DNA of 64,000 nucleotides, from positions 62,001 to 126,000 of the forward strand of contig NZ_JAPTNL010000008.1 of the NCBI RefSeq assembly GCF_026891095.1, read 5' to 3'. The stretch is from Roseovarius salincola (GTDB lineage: Bacteria; Pseudomonadota; Alphaproteobacteria; Rhodobacterales; Rhodobacteraceae). The notes beneath the pieces were generated by a model. It had not been told where the DNA came from and did not search any database. It saw nothing but the letters and a program-made list of their open reading frames with translations. Made by a program: the position numbers and the translations under genes. Shown piece by piece: positions 35,339 through 44,270 of the stretch. Within the stretch, counting starts at the first letter, position 1. Each line of letters opens with the position of its first letter.

Positions 35339-36127
35339 ATGCGCCGCATCGTTTCAATCCACTGTCGCAGCTTTCGCGCGCTTTGCGCGGGTTGCGTTCT
35401 TGCGGCCTGCATCGGGCTGGCCCTGCCGGGGGCTGCCGCGGCGGACAGGCTGCGCCTCGCTGTGCCGCAGGCGCTGCGCGACAGTGGTCTCTTGACATAT
35501 GTGCTGCCGCGTTTCTCTCTCAAGACCGGGGTGGGGGTCGATCTCGTGCCCGAAGGGGCCGAGGCCGAACTGAGCCTCGAGGCGGGCGGCACGGGGCGCG
35601 CTGTGTTCGCGGGGCCGCAGGCCACATGGCGGATGACACTGCATGACAGCGGCCATGCGGACGCGGCGCGGTTTGCCGACTGGCTGCGTTCCGATATCGG
35701 CCAGCGCACGGTCGCCGCCTACGAGTTGGACGGTGAGACACCCTTCAGCCCGCCCGAGCGCGCCGAGGCCACCCGCGTGGCGCCGACATTCGCGGGGGAT
35801 GCGGCGCTGGGCAAGACCCTTTCGAATGATCTGTGCGGGCGCTGCCATGTGGTCTCCGAAGAGACCCGCATGAACGATATCGGCTCCACCCCGTCCTTTT
35901 TCATGCTGCGCGCGATGCGGGACTGGGCGCGGCGGTTCGAGACCTTCTATGTTCTCAACCCGCACCCGTCCTTTACCCAGGTCGAGGACGTCACCCCGCC
36001 CTTCCATATCGAGCGCCCGCCCCCGATCATCCCGGTCGAGATGAGCCTTGATGATCTCGAGGCGATCATGGCCTATGTCGCCGCCATGACGCCGGCCGAT
36101 CTGGGCGCGCCGATCCGGCATCAGTGA
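35339..36127 (+). CDS. TupA-like (tungstate-binding-type) domain fused to a c-type cytochrome
   Basis: A 262-residue exported protein. Signal peptide about 1-36. Residues 37-70 ('RLRLAVPQALRDSG', 'LPRFSLKTGVGVDLV') resemble the first lobe of TupA-type tungstate/molybdate-binding proteins, and residues 113-138 ('ADWLRSDIGQRTVAAYELDG') their last helix and strand; most of the intervening domain is missing. Residues 145-262 are a monoheme cytochrome c with CGRCH (166-170) and a possible axial Met in 'IIPVEMSLDDL'. It lies between the mrp operon and the formate dehydrogenase genes, and overlaps the ferredoxin gene tail by 7 bases. Likely a periplasmic electron carrier; the PBP part is an inference. 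Confidence 0.75.
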   Translation: MRRIVSIHCRSFRALCAGCVLAACIGLALPGAAAADRLRLAVPQALRDSGLLTYVLPRFSLKTGVGVDLVPEGAEAELSLEAGGTGRAVFAGPQATWRMTLHDSGHADAARFADWLRSDIGQRTVAAYELDGETPFSPPERAEATRVAPTFAGDAALGKTLSNDLCGRCHVVSEETRMNDIGSTPSFFMLRAMRDWARRFETFYVLNPHPSFTQVEDVTPPFHIERPPPIIPVEMSLDDLEAIMAYVAAMTPADLGAPIRHQ

Positions 36128-38079
36128 TCCCGGCGCTTGCTGAAATAGTCCTCGGTGGTGCGCACCTGCGGGCGATCGCCGGCGGCGAAGGGGTTGTCCC
36201 GTGAATGGAACTGCGCCTTGACGCGGCAATTGTCGCACATCCGGATCATCCGCGCGGCGTCGCCACTGGCGAACATGGCATGTTTGCCGGCCAGTTTCTC
36301 GGTGATCCGCTCGACGGTGGATTTCACGCCGAACAAGGCGCCGCATTCGATGCAGGCGAAGGGTTCCTCCTCGTGCAGCACGACCTGGCTCATGGCGCTG
36401 TCCGCCAGATTGAGCCGCGGCTCGTAACCGATCGCGTCCTCGGGGCAGACATTGGCGCAGAGCCCGCATTGCAGGCAGGCATCCTCCTGGAAACGCAGCT
36501 GCGGCATGTCGGGATTTTCGACCAGCGCACCCGAGGGGCAGAGCGACACGCAGCTCAGGCAGAGCGTGCAGGCGTCGGTATTCACCAGCACCGCGCCATA
36601 GGGCGCATCCTCGGGCAGGGGCAGCATGGCATCGGGCGGGTTCATCGCCCTGGCCGACAGGCGCGCGACCTGGCGGCGGCTGCCCATCGGCAGGATCGGG
36701 TCAACGACCGGCGCGGGCAGCGCGGCGGGGTCGTATAGCGCCGCGCAAAGGTCATCCGGGTCATTGATGTCGAGCGTGGCGATTTTTTCTGCCCCGGCAA
36801 TGGCTTGTGCCAGCGGGATCTCGCGGTCGAGCGCGTCGCGCTCGGTGGCCGGAGAGAACAGGATCGTGACATCCGCAAAGCCCGACGCCAGCGCCGCCAG
36901 CATCTCGGCATGGCCGAATCCCGACAGCGCGCTGACCTCCAGCGGGATCACGTCGGCGGGCAGGCCGCGCCCGTGGCGCGCCGCAAGGCGGATCATCTCG
37001 GCCCCGAACTCGCGGTCTGTGACCAGCAGGCGCGGCGCCTCGCCCCCGGCCTTGCGATAGGCCGAGGCCAGCGTCTGGATGCGCCGGAAGGTCATGTCGG
37101 CGGGCGGCGCGTCATAGGTGATCGCGCCCGACGGGCAAAGCGCCGCGCAGGCGCCGCAGCCCGCGCAGATCATCGGGTCGATTTCCACATGCTCGCCCGC
37201 CGGACTGATCGCGCCCGTGGGGCAGGCATCAAGGCAATTGGTGCAGCCGGTCTTGCCGGCGCGCGAATGGGCGCAAAGCAGCGGCTCCAACGCCACGTAG
37301 AGCGGCTTTTCAAAGGTGCCGATCAGTTGCGACGCCTCAAGCACCGCATCGGCCACCGCAGGCAGGCTGCCGGGGTCGGCCCGCAGGTAACCTTCGCGCT
37401 TTTGCGGCGCCGGAAACAGGGGCGTGGCGCCGCTCAGGTCAAGGATCACGTCGCAATCGGTCTGCGCGCCGTCGCGCGGCGCGCCCCAGCCCAATGCGCC
37501 GCGCCCGGCCGGGTCCACCTGTTGCAGTGCGTCGATGGTCAGGCGGAACTGGCCAAGCGCGCCCTCGGCGCGCTTCAGCCGTCCGCGGATCGTGTCGAAA
37601 TCGCGGCTCTCGGGCGGGTCCGCCTCGTCGGTCAGCAGCACCGTCACGCCAAGGACCGGGGCCAGCCGCGCGGCCGCCTCCAGCGCCACATCCGACGCGC
37701 CGATGATCAGGCAAAGCCCCTCCGAGATCACATCGAGCGACTTTTCCTGCGCGGCGGGCAGGTTGGCTTCGGCCAGCAGCGCGGCCATTTTGGGTAGTTT
37801 CGGGCGTGGATCGTCGGACCATCCCGCGCGGTCGCGCAGGTCGGTGAAACTGGGTGTCGGGGCGTCGATATCGGCGGCCAGCTCCTCGAAAATCCGGCGC
37901 TCCTGTGCGCAGCAGATGATGGCGTCGCCTTGGGCGATTTCCTCGGCTGCGCGGTCGGTCTGGGTGGTGCAGAGCCCCGAATGCACCTGTGAACAGCTGA
38001 GCCCCGTCGCCTGTCCGATCGCTGCGCCGTCCAGCGCCTGCGATCCGGAACAGTTACATAATATCAATCGCTTGGCCAT
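36121..38079 (-). CDS. Multi-cluster 4Fe-4S ferredoxin-type protein of the formate dehydrogenase island
   Basis: A 652-residue cytoplasmic iron-sulfur protein. Four typical 4Fe-4S motifs are visible: 'CTNCLDACPTG', 'CAGCGACAALCPSG', 'CTLCLSCVSLCPSG' and 'CLQCGLCANVCPED'. The N-terminus 'MAKRLILCNCSGSQ' and the C-terminal 'CIECGALFG' and 'CDNCRVK' pairs may hold further metal. Residues 95-260 contain a Rossmann-like stretch ('GLCLIIGASDVALEAAARL'). Start at 38079 (AGGA upstream); the upstream frame is not used. It is divergent from the fdh operon and is a constant neighbour of this type of formate dehydrogenase; it may carry electrons or help assembly. Confidence 0.88.
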   Translation of the reverse strand: MAKRLILCNCSGSQALDGAAIGQATGLSCSQVHSGLCTTQTDRAAEEIAQGDAIICCAQERRIFEELAADIDAPTPSFTDLRDRAGWSDDPRPKLPKMAALLAEANLPAAQEKSLDVISEGLCLIIGASDVALEAAARLAPVLGVTVLLTDEADPPESRDFDTIRGRLKRAEGALGQFRLTIDALQQVDPAGRGALGWGAPRDGAQTDCDVILDLSGATPLFPAPQKREGYLRADPGSLPAVADAVLEASQLIGTFEKPLYVALEPLLCAHSRAGKTGCTNCLDACPTGAISPAGEHVEIDPMICAGCGACAALCPSGAITYDAPPADMTFRRIQTLASAYRKAGGEAPRLLVTDREFGAEMIRLAARHGRGLPADVIPLEVSALSGFGHAEMLAALASGFADVTILFSPATERDALDREIPLAQAIAGAEKIATLDINDPDDLCAALYDPAALPAPVVDPILPMGSRRQVARLSARAMNPPDAMLPLPEDAPYGAVLVNTDACTLCLSCVSLCPSGALVENPDMPQLRFQEDACLQCGLCANVCPEDAIGYEPRLNLADSAMSQVVLHEEEPFACIECGALFGVKSTVERITEKLAGKHAMFASGDAARMIRMCDNCRVKAQFHSRDNPFAAGDRPQVRTTEDYFSKRRDH

Positions 38080-38426
38080 GATTCCTGCTTGGGTTTCCTT
38101 GCTGTGTCGGCGCGCGATCCGGCGTCGAGCGGGCTTCAGAGTAGGCATGATTCGCAGCTGTGGTAAACTGAATTTACCACCCTCCGGCCCGTCCCGGCGC
38201 GCGCGCCGCTATCCCGAGTGATTCTGTTGGGCGGCGCAGGGCGGGGCAGCGGGCCGGTCGGACGTTCTGCCGCACCTCGGACATTTTGTCCAAAGTGGCA
38301 CCTTGCCCCGCGCAGGGCTGCCCATTCTGTCCTTCAGCTTCCGTTGTGTGCGATTGAATGCAATTTTTACTTTGAGCGGTCCGAAAACTATACCACTCTT
38401 GATCCAACCGAACTGGGAGGAACGGT
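38080..38426. promoter_or_regulatory. Divergent control region of the ferredoxin and formate dehydrogenase operons
   Basis: 347 bases, no gene. It contains a perfect 21-base palindrome GTGGTAAA-CTGAA-TTTACCAC (38160-38180), 81 bases before the ferredoxin ATG, and a second inverted repeat GGACA-TTT-TGTCC (38279-38291). 38350-38400 is AT-rich and probably holds the fdh promoter, but I cannot name convincing -35/-10 hexamers. The symmetric sites are good candidates for operators of the fdh regulator. Confidence 0.55.
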
Positions 38427-39002
38427 GTGGTTCACAATCCGTCGAGGTATGCCTGCATGCCGCTTGGTGTCGTGATCCGGCGCAAGCCGGGCGTGACGCG
38501 CTGGGCCAAGTGGGCCTGGAAAGCGGTTGGCGTTCTGCCTGGCGCGGGCGATGCCGACTGGCGCGAACTGCGCCGTGACGGCGAAAGCGTCGAGTTCCAC
38601 GCCGCCACTCCACTTCTTGAACTGCATGGCGCCGAGACCGATGCCTATGTCCACGGGCTCGCCGCGCAGGTGCCCTGCGTCTACGTGGTGCTGCGCCGCG
38701 CGTCCGGTGCGGGGGCAGGGCGCGCCCCGCTCGATGTGGTGCTGGTCACCGCATCGCCCTATGAGGCGCAGGATTACTGCGACAGCGGCGAGGAAATCGT
38801 CGAAAAGGTCGCCATGCCCGACGGGCTCGTGGCCTGGGTTCAGGATTTCATCGACCAGCATCACATCGAGGAAGAGTTCAAAAAGCGCCGCCGCGACCGG
38901 GTGCGCACCGACAAGGTCGAACACAGCGTCGGTGACCCGCGCGTCAGGCAGCTGACCGATGTCTATCTTGCGCCCCAGGCCCGGAAGGAACGGATGAATT
39001 GA
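38427..39002 (+). CDS. DUF3305 protein of the formate dehydrogenase operon
   Basis: A 191-residue soluble protein of the DUF3305 family, a constant companion of alphaproteobacterial FDH operons. 'MPLGVVIRRKPGVTRWAKWA' and 'TASPYEAQDYCDSGEEIVEK' are the recognisable segments; the C-terminal part is strongly basic/helical ('EEEFKKRRRDRVRTDKVE'). Start is a GTG at 38427, six bases after GGGAGGA (spacer AACGGT after the GGAGG). Function unknown, possibly enzyme maturation. Its stop overlaps the DUF3306 start (TTGA). Confidence 0.88.
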   Translation: MVHNPSRYACMPLGVVIRRKPGVTRWAKWAWKAVGVLPGAGDADWRELRRDGESVEFHAATPLLELHGAETDAYVHGLAAQVPCVYVVLRRASGAGAGRAPLDVVLVTASPYEAQDYCDSGEEIVEKVAMPDGLVAWVQDFIDQHHIEEEFKKRRRDRVRTDKVEHSVGDPRVRQLTDVYLAPQARKERMN

Positions 39003-39661
39003 CCCGCGCCGCTGATTTCTGGTCCCGCCGCAAGGCGAAGGTTCAAGATGAGGAGCACGCCGCCCAGCGCGCTGAGGACGCGCGTATTGCCGCCCTGCAA
39101 GAGGCCGAACAGGCCGGGAAAAGCGATGCGGAACTTCTCGAGGAACTGGGCCTGCCCGATCCCGACACGCTCGGGTCCGGTGCCGATTTCAAGGCATTCA
39201 TGGCCAAGGCCGTGCCCGACCGTATCCGCCGCCGCGCCCTGCGCCGCCTCTGGACCAGCAATCCGGCGCTGGCCAATCTGGACGGGCTGCTGGATTACGG
39301 CGAGGATTTCACCGACAGCGCCAAGGTGCTCGAGAACATGCAGACGGCCTACCAGGTCGGCAAGGGCATGATGGCGCATGTCGAGGAACTGGCCCGTCAG
39401 GCCGAGGCCGCCGAGGCCGCGGATGCGGACCCCGAGGCCGGTGCCGGGTCCGACACGCAGCCCGAAACCGAATCCGCACCCGAAACCAGGCCCGAACCGC
39501 TGATCGCGCAGCATGACGCGCCGGACCCGGCGCATGGTGATCGCGACAGTGCGGCCTTTGCCCCCGAAGCCGGTTTCGAATCCGATGCCGACACCGAAAC
39601 AGCGCCCCCACGCCGCCGGATGCGATTTTCCTTCGGCACGTCCCGGGGGGCAGAGGCATGA
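38999..39661 (+). CDS. DUF3306 protein of the formate dehydrogenase operon
   Basis: A 220-residue protein of the DUF3306 family. The conserved part is residues 1-130: 'ADFWSRRKAKVQDEE', 'LGLPDPDTLGSGADFKAFM', 'RRALRRLWTSNPALANLDGL'. The last 85 residues are an acidic Ala/Glu/Pro-rich low-complexity tail ending in a basic patch. TTG start overlaps the DUF3305 stop; its own stop overlaps the TorD-like start. The role is unknown; presumed formate dehydrogenase maturation. Confidence 0.87.
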   Translation: MTRAADFWSRRKAKVQDEEHAAQRAEDARIAALQEAEQAGKSDAELLEELGLPDPDTLGSGADFKAFMAKAVPDRIRRRALRRLWTSNPALANLDGLLDYGEDFTDSAKVLENMQTAYQVGKGMMAHVEELARQAEAAEAADADPEAGAGSDTQPETESAPETRPEPLIAQHDAPDPAHGDRDSAAFAPEAGFESDADTETAPPRRRMRFSFGTSRGAEA

Positions 39662-40293
39662 GCGCAGGAGCCGACCCAGCCATGGAGCAACGCAGCATGA
39701 CCGACGCCATCGCCCAGGAAGACCGGCTTCGCGCCGATCTCTATGATTTTCTGGGCGTGCTCCTGGCCGGGCCGCCCAACCAGACCCTGCTGGACCAGAG
39801 CGCGAAACTGTCGGGCGACGAAACCGATCTGGGCACCGCCATCGGCGCGCTGTCGCGCATTGCGCAGCACACGCGCCAGCCTGCGGTGGAGCGCGAGTTC
39901 AACGCGCTGTTCATCGGGCTGGGGCGGGGCGAATTGCTGCCCTATGCCAGTTATTACCTGACCGGATTCCTCAATGAGAAGCCGCTTGCGGCGCTGCGCC
40001 GGGACATGGCCGCGCGCTCGATGACGCGGGCCGAAAACGTCTATGAACCCGAGGACAACATCGCCTCGCTGATGGAGATGATGGCCGGAATGATCACCGG
40101 CCGTTTTGGCGCGCCGCCGGCCTCGCTGAGCGATCAGAAAACGTTTTTCAACAAGCATGTCGGCCCCTGGGCCGGGCATTTCTTCAGTGATTTGGAAGCC
40201 GCCAAGAACTCGGTTTTCTATGCTCCCGTCGGCGCTGTCGGTCGGGTGTTCATGGATATCGAGGCCGAAGGTTTTCGAATGAGCGCGGGGTGA
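39658..40293 (+). CDS. TorD-family molybdoenzyme chaperone
   Basis: A 211-residue all-helical cytoplasmic chaperone of the TorD/DmsD family. The hallmark segment 'YEPEDNIASLMEMMAGMI' (E-P-x-D-H/N type) is present, together with 'YASYYLTGFLNEKPLAALR' and 'FFNKHVGPWAGHFFSDLE'. Such chaperones bind the Tat signal of the molybdo/tungsto-enzyme and hold it until the cofactor is inserted. Its client is most likely FdhA, or the small Tat protein next to it. Coupled by ATGA to the DUF3306 gene. Confidence 0.92.
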   Translation: MSAGADPAMEQRSMTDAIAQEDRLRADLYDFLGVLLAGPPNQTLLDQSAKLSGDETDLGTAIGALSRIAQHTRQPAVEREFNALFIGLGRGELLPYASYYLTGFLNEKPLAALRRDMAARSMTRAENVYEPEDNIASLMEMMAGMITGRFGAPPASLSDQKTFFNKHVGPWAGHFFSDLEAAKNSVFYAPVGAVGRVFMDIEAEGFRMSAG

Positions 40294-40344
40294 CCGCGCA
40301 TTCACCGGCGGGCAACCGCCATCTGCAACGAGGGGAGGACTCTC

Positions 40345-40536
40345 ATGTCGAAGAAGGTTGAGGACGGCGCCAGCCGTCGCGATTTTCTCAAAATGGCCGC
40401 CACCGGCGCGCCCGCGGTTGCGGTCGTGACGGCTGTGAGCGGCGGGCAGGCCGAAGCGGCCACGCCCGATCCCGCATCCGACCGGATGCAGGACACCGCG
40501 CATACGCGCGCATATTTCGACTCTGCCCGGTTCTGA
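40345..40536 (+). CDS. Small Tat-signal protein of the formate dehydrogenase region
   Basis: A 63-residue protein with a twin-arginine signal: 'ASRRDFLKMAATGAPAVAVV', with an expected cut after 'AEA'. This would leave a mature peptide of only about 25 residues ending 'AYFDSARF'. It belongs to the 'formate dehydrogenase region TAT target' family found before fdhA in many proteobacteria. No cofactor motif. It may be a membrane-inserted or periplasmic small subunit. 'GAGGGGAGG' lies before the ATG. Confidence 0.9.
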   Translation: MSKKVEDGASRRDFLKMAATGAPAVAVVTAVSGGQAEAATPDPASDRMQDTAHTRAYFDSARF

Positions 40537-40649
40537 ACCGGACAAGGTCATCCCGCTCTGCCGGCGACTGGTTGCGATAGGCCCGACTGCCGGCGGCCAA
40601 CTTAGTACCCAGCCAGCCCCTCGGGGCACGCTCGGGAGGAGAAACAGAC

Positions 40650-43547
40650 ATGCTTAGGAAAAAGACCAACGGGGTTGCGAGACGCTCCCAGCGGACCAGT
40701 ATCCTGTCCGAGGTCGCCGGGACATCCGTCGACCGCCGCGCCTTTCTGCGCGGCTCCGGCCTGGCCATCGGTGGCCTGGCCGCAATCGGTGCCACGGGCG
40801 GCACCGTGACCCGCGCAAGCGCCGCCTCGGCGGCCCAGGGCGCGGTCGATACCATCAAATCCGTCTGCACGCATTGCTCGGTCGGCTGCACCGTCGTCGC
40901 CGAAGTGCAGGACGGCGTCTGGGTCGGCCAGGAACCGGGCTGGGACAGCCCGTTCAACCTCGGGGCGCATTGCGCCAAGGGCGCTTCGGTGCGCGAGCAC
41001 GCGCATGGCGAACGCCGCCTGAAATACCCGATGAAGAAAGAGGGCGGAGAGTGGAAACGCATCAGCTGGGAGCAGGCGATCGACGAGATCGGCGACCAGA
41101 TGCTTTCGATCCGCGAGGAAAGTGGCCCCGACAGCGTCTATTGGCTCGGCAGTGCCAAGCACAATAACGAACAGGCCTACCTGTTCCGCAAGTTCGCCGC
41201 CTACTGGGGCACGAACAACGTGGATCACCAGGCACGGATCTGCCATTCCACCACGGTGGCGGGGGTTGCGAATACATGGGGCTACGGCGCCATGACCAAT
41301 TCCTACAACGACATCCACAAATCCCAGGCGATCTTCATCATCGGCGGCAATCCCGCCGAGGCGCACCCGGTCAGCCTGCTGCATGTCCTCAAGGCCAAGG
41401 AGCAGAACAACGCGCCCCTGATCGTCTGCGATCCGCGTTTCACCCGCACCGCAGCCCATGCCGACGAATATGTGCGCTTCCGTCCCGGCACCGATGTGGC
41501 GCTGGTCTGGGGGCTTCTGTGGCACATCTTCGAGAACGGCTGGGAGGACAAGGAGTTCATCCGCACCCGTGTCTGGGGCATGGACCAGATCCGCGAGGAA
41601 GTGGCCAAATGGACCCCCGACGAGGTCGAGCGCGTCACCGGCACGCCGGGCAGCCAGCTCGAGCGCGTCGCGCGCACCATGGCCAACAACCGCCCCGGCA
41701 CCGTGATCTGGTGCATGGGCGGCACCCAGCACACCAACGGCAACAACAACACGCGTGCCTATTGCATCCTGCAGCTGGCGCTGGGCAACATGGGCCGTTC
41801 GGGTGGTGGCACCAACATCTTCCGCGGCCATGACAACGTGCAGGGCGCAACCGACCTTGGCGTGCTGTCGCACACGCTGCCGGGCTATTACGGCCTGTCG
41901 GCGGGGGCATGGGGCCACTGGGCGCGTGTCTGGGAAGAAGACCCCGAATGGCTGGCCGCCCGGTTCGACACGCTGAAGGGGGCGGACGGCAAGGAAAAGT
42001 CGCTCCAGAACCTCAAGGGCATCCCGGTCAGCCGCTGGATCGACGGCGTGCTGGAAGATGTCGAGAACATCGACCAGCCCAACAAGGTGCGGGCCATGGT
42101 GCTCTGGGGCCACGCGCCCAACTCGCAGACCCGCATGACCGAGATGAAGACGGCGATGGAAAAGCTCGACATGATGGTCGTGGTCGATCCCTACCCGACG
42201 GTCTCGGCGGTGCTCAACGACCGCACCGACGGTGTCTACCTTCTGCCCGCGGCCACGCAGTTCGAAACCCGTGGCTCGGTCACGGCCTCGAACCGGTCGC
42301 TGCAATGGCGCGACAAGGTCGTCGAGCCGCTGTTCGAGTGCAAGACCGATCAAGAGATCATCGGCCTGTTCTCGAAGAAGTTCGGCTTCCATGACCGCAT
42401 CTTCCGCAACATCGCGCTGGAGGATGACGGGGTGACCCCCGACATGGAGGACACCCTGCGCGAGATCAATCGCGGGATGTGGACCATCGGCTATACCGGC
42501 CAGAGCCCCGAGCGGCTCAAGATGCACATGGCCAACCAGCACACGTTCGACCGCACCAGCCTTCAGGCGATCGGCGGTCCGGCGGATGGCGACTATTACG
42601 GCCTGCCATGGCCAAGCTGGGGCACGCCCGAGATGAACCATCCCGGCACGCCGAACCTTTACGACATGTCCCAACCCGTCAGTAAGGGCGGCCTGACCTT
42701 CCGCGCCCGTTTCGGGGTGGAACGCGATGGCGACAACCTCCTGGCCGAGGGCGTCTACAGCCAGGGTTCGGAAATTCAGGACGGCTATCCCGAGTTCACC
42801 ATGCAGATGCTGATGGACCTGGGCTGGGATGGCGACCTGACCGACGACGAGCGCGCCACGATCGACGCGATCGCAGGCCCCGATACCAACTGGAAAACCG
42901 ACCTTTCAGGCGGGATCCAGCGGGTCGCGATCAAGCATGAATGCGCGCCCTTCGGCAATGCCAAGGCCCGCGCGGTGGTGTGGACCTTCCCCGACCCGGT
43001 GCCCCTGCACCGCGAGCCGCTCTATACGAACCGGCGCGATCTGGTCGCGGATTATCCCACCTACGAGGACCGGCACGACTATCGTCTGCCCACCCTCTAT
43101 GCGTCGATCCAGAAGAACGACTTCGCCAAGGACTACCCGATCATCCTGACATCGGGGCGTCTGGTCGAATACGAGGGCGGCGGGGATGAAACCCGGTCCA
43201 ACCCCTGGCTGGCCGAACTTCAGCAGGACATGTTCGTCGAAATCAATCCGCGGGATGCGAATAATCTCGGGGTGCGTGACGGCGCGCAGGTCTGGGTCGA
43301 AGGGCCGGAAGGCGGCAAGGTCAAGGTCATGGCCATGGTCACCGAACGGGTGGGCGAGGGCGTTGCCTTCATGCCCTTCCATTTCGGCGGCCATTACCAG
43401 GGCGAGGACCGTCGGAGCAAATATCCCGACGGTGCGGACCCCTATGTTCTGGGTGAATCATCAAACACCGCCCAGACATACGGCTACGACTCTGTCACCC
43501 AGATGCAGGAGACCAAGGCGACTCTCTGCAAGATCAGCGCAGCATAA
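40650..43547 (+). CDS. fdhA: Formate dehydrogenase alpha subunit (Mo/W-bisPGD, Tat-exported, Cys type)
   Basis: A 965-residue periplasmic catalytic subunit oxidising formate to CO2. Tat signal RR at 29-30 ('VDRRAFLRG'). N-terminal 4Fe-4S ligands are C73, C76, C80 and C108 ('CTHCSVGC'). The Mo/W ligand is cysteine C198, followed by the catalytic H199, in 'DHQARICHS', so this is a Cys and not a Sec enzyme. The C-terminal molybdopterin dinucleotide-binding domain includes 'ILTSGRLVEYEGGGDETRSN'. 'GGGAGGAG' precedes the ATG. The 100-base gap before it holds no gene. Beta and gamma subunits follow. Confidence 0.96.
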   Translation: MLRKKTNGVARRSQRTSILSEVAGTSVDRRAFLRGSGLAIGGLAAIGATGGTVTRASAASAAQGAVDTIKSVCTHCSVGCTVVAEVQDGVWVGQEPGWDSPFNLGAHCAKGASVREHAHGERRLKYPMKKEGGEWKRISWEQAIDEIGDQMLSIREESGPDSVYWLGSAKHNNEQAYLFRKFAAYWGTNNVDHQARICHSTTVAGVANTWGYGAMTNSYNDIHKSQAIFIIGGNPAEAHPVSLLHVLKAKEQNNAPLIVCDPRFTRTAAHADEYVRFRPGTDVALVWGLLWHIFENGWEDKEFIRTRVWGMDQIREEVAKWTPDEVERVTGTPGSQLERVARTMANNRPGTVIWCMGGTQHTNGNNNTRAYCILQLALGNMGRSGGGTNIFRGHDNVQGATDLGVLSHTLPGYYGLSAGAWGHWARVWEEDPEWLAARFDTLKGADGKEKSLQNLKGIPVSRWIDGVLEDVENIDQPNKVRAMVLWGHAPNSQTRMTEMKTAMEKLDMMVVVDPYPTVSAVLNDRTDGVYLLPAATQFETRGSVTASNRSLQWRDKVVEPLFECKTDQEIIGLFSKKFGFHDRIFRNIALEDDGVTPDMEDTLREINRGMWTIGYTGQSPERLKMHMANQHTFDRTSLQAIGGPADGDYYGLPWPSWGTPEMNHPGTPNLYDMSQPVSKGGLTFRARFGVERDGDNLLAEGVYSQGSEIQDGYPEFTMQMLMDLGWDGDLTDDERATIDAIAGPDTNWKTDLSGGIQRVAIKHECAPFGNAKARAVVWTFPDPVPLHREPLYTNRRDLVADYPTYEDRHDYRLPTLYASIQKNDFAKDYPIILTSGRLVEYEGGGDETRSNPWLAELQQDMFVEINPRDANNLGVRDGAQVWVEGPEGGKVKVMAMVTERVGEGVAFMPFHFGGHYQGEDRRSKYPDGADPYVLGESSNTAQTYGYDSVTQMQETKATLCKISAA

Positions 43548-43559
43548 GGAGAAACGGAA

Positions 43560-44153
43560 ATGGCCAGAGCAAAATTCCTCTGTGACGCCGAACGCTGCAT
43601 TGAATGCAACGCCTGCGTCACCGCGTGCAAGAACGAACATGAAGTGCCCTGGGGCATCAACCGGCGCCGGGTCGTGACCATCGAGGATGGCAAACCCGGC
43701 GAGCGGTCGATCTCGGTGGCCTGCATGCACTGTTCGGATGCGCCCTGCATGGCGGTCTGTCCCGTGGACTGCTTTTATCAGACCTCGGACGGGGTGGTTC
43801 TCCACTCCAAGGATCTGTGCATCGGCTGCGGTTATTGCTTCTACGCGTGCCCGTTCGGCGCGCCGCAATTCCCGCAGGCCGGCAATTTCGGCAGCCGTGG
43901 CAAGATGGACAAATGCACCTTCTGCGCCGGCGGTCCCGAAGACAACAACAGCCAGGCCGAGTTCCAGAAATACGGGCGCAACCGGATCGCCGAGGGCAAG
44001 TTGCCCATCTGCGCCGAGATGTGTTCGACCAAGGCGCTTCTGGCGGGGGATGGCGACGTCGTGTCGGGTATCTACCGCGAACGCGTCGTGGCCCGCGGCT
44101 TCGGCAGCGGCGCCTGGGGCTGGGGCACCGCCTATGAGCAAAAGGGCGGCTGA
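43560..44153 (+). CDS. fdh3B: Formate dehydrogenase beta subunit (four 4Fe-4S clusters)
   Basis: A 197-residue electron-transfer subunit of the FDH3 beta type. Cysteine motifs for four cubane clusters are visible: 'CIECNACVTACKNEHE', 'CMHCSDAPCMAVCP', 'CIGCGYCFYACPFGAP' and the split site 'KCTFCAGG'/'CAEMCSTKALL'. It has no own signal, so it should be carried out through Tat with FdhA. 12 bases separate it from fdhA, with AAGGAG upstream. Electrons pass from FdhA to the cytochrome b subunit. Confidence 0.96.
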   Translation: MARAKFLCDAERCIECNACVTACKNEHEVPWGINRRRVVTIEDGKPGERSISVACMHCSDAPCMAVCPVDCFYQTSDGVVLHSKDLCIGCGYCFYACPFGAPQFPQAGNFGSRGKMDKCTFCAGGPEDNNSQAEFQKYGRNRIAEGKLPICAEMCSTKALLAGDGDVVSGIYRERVVARGFGSGAWGWGTAYEQKGG

Positions 44154-44167
44154 TCCTTCCGGCTTGC

Positions 44168-44229
44168 GGGGCGCGGTTCACCGCGCCCCCGGCCCGTGAC
44201 ATGCGGGCGGGCGGCCATGTGTGCCGCCC
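44168..44229 (+). other. Two hairpins between fdh3B and the gamma-subunit gene
   Basis: GGGGCGCGGT-TC-ACCGCGCCCC (44168-44189) and GGGCGG/CCGCCC (44209-44214 with 44224-44229). Neither is followed by a T-run, so they are more likely mRNA-stabilising or processing structures that set the subunit ratio than terminators. Confidence 0.5.
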
Positions 44230-44270
44230 GTCCTGCATTGCCATTCACCTGATATATCGGACAGTTCGCC

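Noticed and set aside
38296..38312. Sigma-54-like promoter TGGCACCTTGCC before the fdh operon
   Set aside because: The TGGCAC and TTGC elements do not have the required spacing between -24 and -12, and the linked regulator lacks GAFTGA.
40650..43547. Possible selenocysteine formate dehydrogenase
   Set aside because: The frame is uninterrupted and the metal ligand position is a TGC cysteine codon (C198), so no recoding is needed.
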